Assembly (NCBI GenBank): GCA_910587635.1
Contig: CAJUNB010000018.1
Span: 248,001 to 312,000 of the forward strand
Length of the DNA stretch: 64,000 nt
Direction: 5' to 3'
Source: an uncultured Lachnospiraceae bacterium
GTDB taxonomy: Bacteria; Bacillota; Clostridia; Lachnospirales; Lachnospiraceae
How positions within the stretch are numbered: the first letter of the stretch is position 1; each line of letters starts with the position of its first letter. A program made the translations under genes and the position numbers. This document shows, in pieces, positions 61,669 through 64,000 of the stretch. The notes beneath the pieces are model-generated. The model did no database searches. It was not told where the DNA came from and worked only from the letters and a program-made list of their open reading frames with translations.

Positions 61669-62484
61669 ATGGAAGATTTTATTGAAGGGATTCAAGATTT
61701 AAGATATTTAGACTGGGTGAATAAAAAAATATCTGTCGGTACGCCGGGAGGTTTTCTGAAAGCATACGAAGAGAAAGATGGGAAGCGAATCTATTATAAA
61801 ATGTCAAACTATGACAGCTATCGCGGAATATTTGGACATGAATGTGTAAATGAATTGATTGTGTCAAGACTGTTGGAAATATTACAAATTCCACATTTAA
61901 ATTATCAACTTGTTTTTGCAAAATTGAGTATTGGGGGACAGGAAACACAGGGATACATCACGAAATCCATTAATTTCAGAAAGAGAAACGAAAAGAAAAC
62001 GGCCTTTGATACTTATTATGAATTGTATTGTGAGAAAAAAGAGAGTCCGTTTGAATTTGCCAAGCGAATGGGATGGGAACAATATGTGTATCAAATGATA
62101 ATTACAGACTTTTTGATCTGTAACAGAGACCGTCATGGAGCTAATATAGAAATATTGCTGGACGAAAAAGAAAAGGCAAGGCCTGTACCGTTATTTGATC
62201 ATGGGTTATCATTATTATTTTCATGTTACGATAATTTAGAAAGCATACGTAAATTTGATATCATGGAAGACAGAGTGGTAAATAATTTTATCGGGTCGAA
62301 GTCACTGGAATATAACTTAAGGTTTATTCCAAAAGGAGAAAATTTTTTTGCAGGAGAGTTAAAAGCAAAAGATAAAGAAAAAATATTAAAAAATCTGGAT
62401 GGGATATTGCCGAAAGAACACTTGGAAAAAATCTGGGAGATGATTTGGGAAAGGTGGAAGAAGTATGTTGAAGTTTGCAATTAA
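61669..62484 (+). CDS. HipA-like Ser/Thr kinase
   Basis: A 271-residue protein of the HipA/PI3K-4K-like kinase fold. The catalytic and metal motifs are FLICNRDRHGANIEIL near residue 150 and PVPLFDHGLSLLF near 176, matching N-x-D-R-H-x-x-N and F-D-x-G. It is shorter than HipA (about 440) and lacks the N-terminal HipA_N part, and no HipB-type DNA-binding partner is present. ATG 61669 has GGGAG upstream. HipA-like toxins phosphorylate aminoacyl-tRNA synthetases or other targets; the target here is unknown. It overlaps the next gene by 20 bases. Confidence 0.75.
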   Translation: MEDFIEGIQDLRYLDWVNKKISVGTPGGFLKAYEEKDGKRIYYKMSNYDSYRGIFGHECVNELIVSRLLEILQIPHLNYQLVFAKLSIGGQETQGYITKSINFRKRNEKKTAFDTYYELYCEKKESPFEFAKRMGWEQYVYQMIITDFLICNRDRHGANIEILLDEKEKARPVPLFDHGLSLLFSCYDNLESIRKFDIMEDRVVNNFIGSKSLEYNLRFIPKGENFFAGELKAKDKEKILKNLDGILPKEHLEKIWEMIWERWKKYVEVCN

Positions 62485-62809
62485 AAATGCTTATTATGAT
62501 GGAAAAATTGTTGGATATTTATACTACAATGAAGAATGCCAGGAATATGAGATTGAAATACCAAAAATGGTAAGGAGTTTCGAAGCTCCCTTTATTATTT
62601 CAGATTTTATCAAAAACGGACAATTTAAAATAGGAAAAGAATGGAGTTATCGATGGGTGAGCCAGCGGGTCATCCCCCCGGAAAGACAGAATATAGGGCA
62701 AATTTTAAAAGCAAATCATATGAAAGAATATAACGAGTTTAGTTTTTTACTAAAAAATGAAGGAAGATGCTGCCAGGATGAGTGCTATATTGAGAAAGTG
62801 AATGATTGA
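62465..62809 (+). CDS. uncharacterised partner of the HipA-like kinase
   Basis: A 114-residue protein whose ATG lies 20 bases inside the end of the kinase gene, so it is translationally coupled. The N-terminus AIKNAYYDGKIVGYLYYNEE resembles the strand-turn-strand region at the start of some HipA proteins, and the rest (FEAPFIISDFIKNGQFKIG) is alpha/beta. It may provide the missing part or control of the kinase. Family not assigned. Confidence 0.6.
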   Translation: MLKFAIKNAYYDGKIVGYLYYNEECQEYEIEIPKMVRSFEAPFIISDFIKNGQFKIGKEWSYRWVSQRVIPPERQNIGQILKANHMKEYNEFSFLLKNEGRCCQDECYIEKVND

Positions 62810-62868
62810 TGGGCTTTTATTTGAAAATTGTAAAGACAAATATTCGGAAATTTTAGGAATTGAGAGAT

Positions 62869-63915
62869 ATGAGAGTTAAATTAGGAGAGTTAACAAAAAT
62901 CCAAACAGGAAAATTGGATGCCAATGCTTCTTCCCCGGACGGAGAATATCCATTTTTTACTTGTTCAAAAGAAACCTCCAGAATAGCAACATATTCATAT
63001 GATTGTGAATGTGTTCTTGTGGCAGGCAATGGAGATCTGAATGTCAAATATTATAGTGGTAAATTTGATGCATATCAGCGAACGTACATAATTGAAAATA
63101 ACAGTGACGGGAAATTATTTATACCATATTTATACTACTTTATGTGCAGATATGTTGAGGAACTCAGAAGACAAGCAGTTGGTGGAGTTATAAAGTATAT
63201 TAAGCTCGGTAATTTGACGGAAGCATTGATTGAACTTCCCGACATTGAAATGCAAAAGCAGATTGTAACTATTCTCGAAAGAGTGGAAAAGGTTATCAAC
63301 GAATTTAAAGAGCTAAAAAATAGATTAGATGATCTGGTTCAATATCGATTTGTCGAGATGTTTGGGGATCCGGTAGCTAATTCGAAGGGATGGGAACAAT
63401 TTCCACTTTATGAGGTAACAGAAAAAATTGGATCAGGAGCGACACCCAGAGGCGGTAAAGAGAGTTATCAAAGTGAAGGGATAACGTTGATTCGGAGTAT
63501 GAATGTATATGATAGATATTTTGAATATAAAGAATTGGCGCATATAACAGATCAGCAGGCAAAACAGCTTGATAATGTGGCTGTAAAAGAAAATGATGTG
63601 TTTATTAATATTACAGGGGCTTCTATTGCACGTTCCTGTATTGTACCCAAGGGGATACTTCCGGCGAGAGTAAATCAGCATGTTTCAATTATTAGATGTA
63701 TTACGAGGCGCTTGAATCCGGTATTTGCTAATAATATGTTTGTCAATAATAGCTTTAAAAGAAAACTATTAGCTATTGGGGAAGCAAATGGTGCCACAAG
63801 ACAAGCGATAACAAAACAACAATTAGAAACAATTTTGGTTATAATGCCTCCCCTAAAATTACAAAACCAATTCGCAACCTTCGTCCACCAGATCGACAAA
63901 TCTAAAGTTGCATAA
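62869..63915 (+). CDS. hsdS: type I restriction enzyme, S subunit B (system 2), C-terminally shortened
   Basis: A 348-residue specificity subunit related to copy A through the shared central and 3' repeats, but with different recognition domains (63374-63846 holds domain two). After the shared FVHQIDKSKV it stops at once (VA then TAA), whereas copy A continues for about 22 residues. Just after the repeat, copy A reads agcata and copy B gcata, so one base is missing and the C-terminal helix is lost. It may be a silent or donor copy. ATG 62869 is preferred to TTG 62860. Confidence 0.85.
   Translation: MRVKLGELTKIQTGKLDANASSPDGEYPFFTCSKETSRIATYSYDCECVLVAGNGDLNVKYYSGKFDAYQRTYIIENNSDGKLFIPYLYYFMCRYVEELRRQAVGGVIKYIKLGNLTEALIELPDIEMQKQIVTILERVEKVINEFKELKNRLDDLVQYRFVEMFGDPVANSKGWEQFPLYEVTEKIGSGATPRGGKESYQSEGITLIRSMNVYDRYFEYKELAHITDQQAKQLDNVAVKENDVFINITGASIARSCIVPKGILPARVNQHVSIIRCITRRLNPVFANNMFVNNSFKRKLLAIGEANGATRQAITKQQLETILVIMPPLKLQNQFATFVHQIDKSKVA
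63252..63373 (+). repeat. hsdS central direct repeat, copy B
   Basis: Partner of 58418-58539, 121 of 122 bases identical, same orientation. Confidence 0.9.
63847..63909 (+). repeat. hsdS 3' direct repeat, copy B
   Basis: Identical to 59013-59075 over 63 bases, same orientation. The similarity breaks at the end of this copy, where copy B lacks one base and terminates. Confidence 0.9.
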
Positions 63916-63956
63916 GTGATAAAACATTCAAATTGTCAATAAGGAGGAAGTATCTT

Positions 63957-64000
63957 ATGACAACCAATTTTGATTATCTGAAAAAGGAGCCCCAATTTTC
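63957..64000 (+). CDS. hsdR: type I restriction enzyme, R subunit (system 2), 5' end only
   Basis: The ATG at 63957 follows AAGGAGGAAG at good spacing and opens a frame reading MTTNFDYLKKEPQF, the typical start of a class of HsdR subunits. Only 14 full codons are inside the window. It completes system 2 after hsdM (55427) and the two hsdS genes. Confidence 0.6.
   Translation, partial: MTTNFDYLKKEPQF

Overview
The window looks like chromosome of a Gram-positive anaerobe of the class Clostridia, most probably a Lachnospiraceae member. This rests on AGGAGG ribosome sites before most genes, moderate G+C with AT-rich islands, lipobox lipoproteins, a CsoR/CopA copper locus, an Amt-PII fusion, DUF4432, DUF6320 and DUF3990/DUF3791 genes, and no outer-membrane genes. 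No rRNA, tRNA, CRISPR array or complete insertion sequence was seen.

Bases 1-3.9 kb hold a heavy-metal efflux set (ArsR regulator, small HMA chaperone, P-type ATPase) and a corrinoid pair (methionine-synthase-activation-domain protein and cob(I)alamin adenosyltransferase). Bases 4.1-19 kb form a catabolic locus: ROK kinase, two divergent M24 pita-bread proteins, a ribose-type ABC importer, an M81 (MlrC-type) hydrolase, a ROK repressor, a DUF4432 aldose-epimerase-like protein, a ketopantoate-reductase-like protein, a divergent cis-prenyltransferase and a Gfo/Idh/MocA oxidoreductase. The substrate is unknown, but carbohydrate-type uptake and regulation is combined with C-N hydrolase folds.

Bases 19-27.5 kb hold a chemoreceptor, a methyltransferase and a nickel-pincer cofactor operon (larB, larE, larC) joined to a nickel ECF importer (nikMN, nikQ, nikO), with no larA in the window. 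An AT-rich trio of unknown genes follows (27.6-29.4 kb). Next comes a copper operon in which CsoR overlaps its own promoter and CopA carries a C-terminal CopZ domain with its own internal ribosome site. An Amt ammonium channel fused to a PII protein comes after it.

From 34.8 kb on the window is mostly defence, toxin and decayed material: a complete type I restriction-modification system (hsdR, hsdM, hsdS), a tiny membrane peptide on the minus strand with a TTG start, an ECF sigma/anti-sigma pair, a FRG plus AIPR gene pair (candidate defence system), and a scar of broken genes (47.1-50.1 kb: PIN toxin fragment, antitoxin fragment, a deleted HMA fusion protein, two ABC ATPases without Walker A). 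An operon of hydrolase, acyltransferase and DUF6320 genes follows.

The last 11 kb is a second restriction-modification island. It begins with a 74-bp tandem repeat whose units encode short ORFs chained by ATGA stop/start overlaps into the next gene. It then carries a nuclease-like protein with a type III-like methyltransferase, hsdM, an HD protein, hsdS, a DUF3990/DUF3791 pair, a tyrosine recombinase, a HipA-like kinase set, a second hsdS, and the first codons of hsdR at the right edge. The two hsdS genes share near-identical direct repeats that flank the recombinase, which suggests a switchable or excisable specificity locus.
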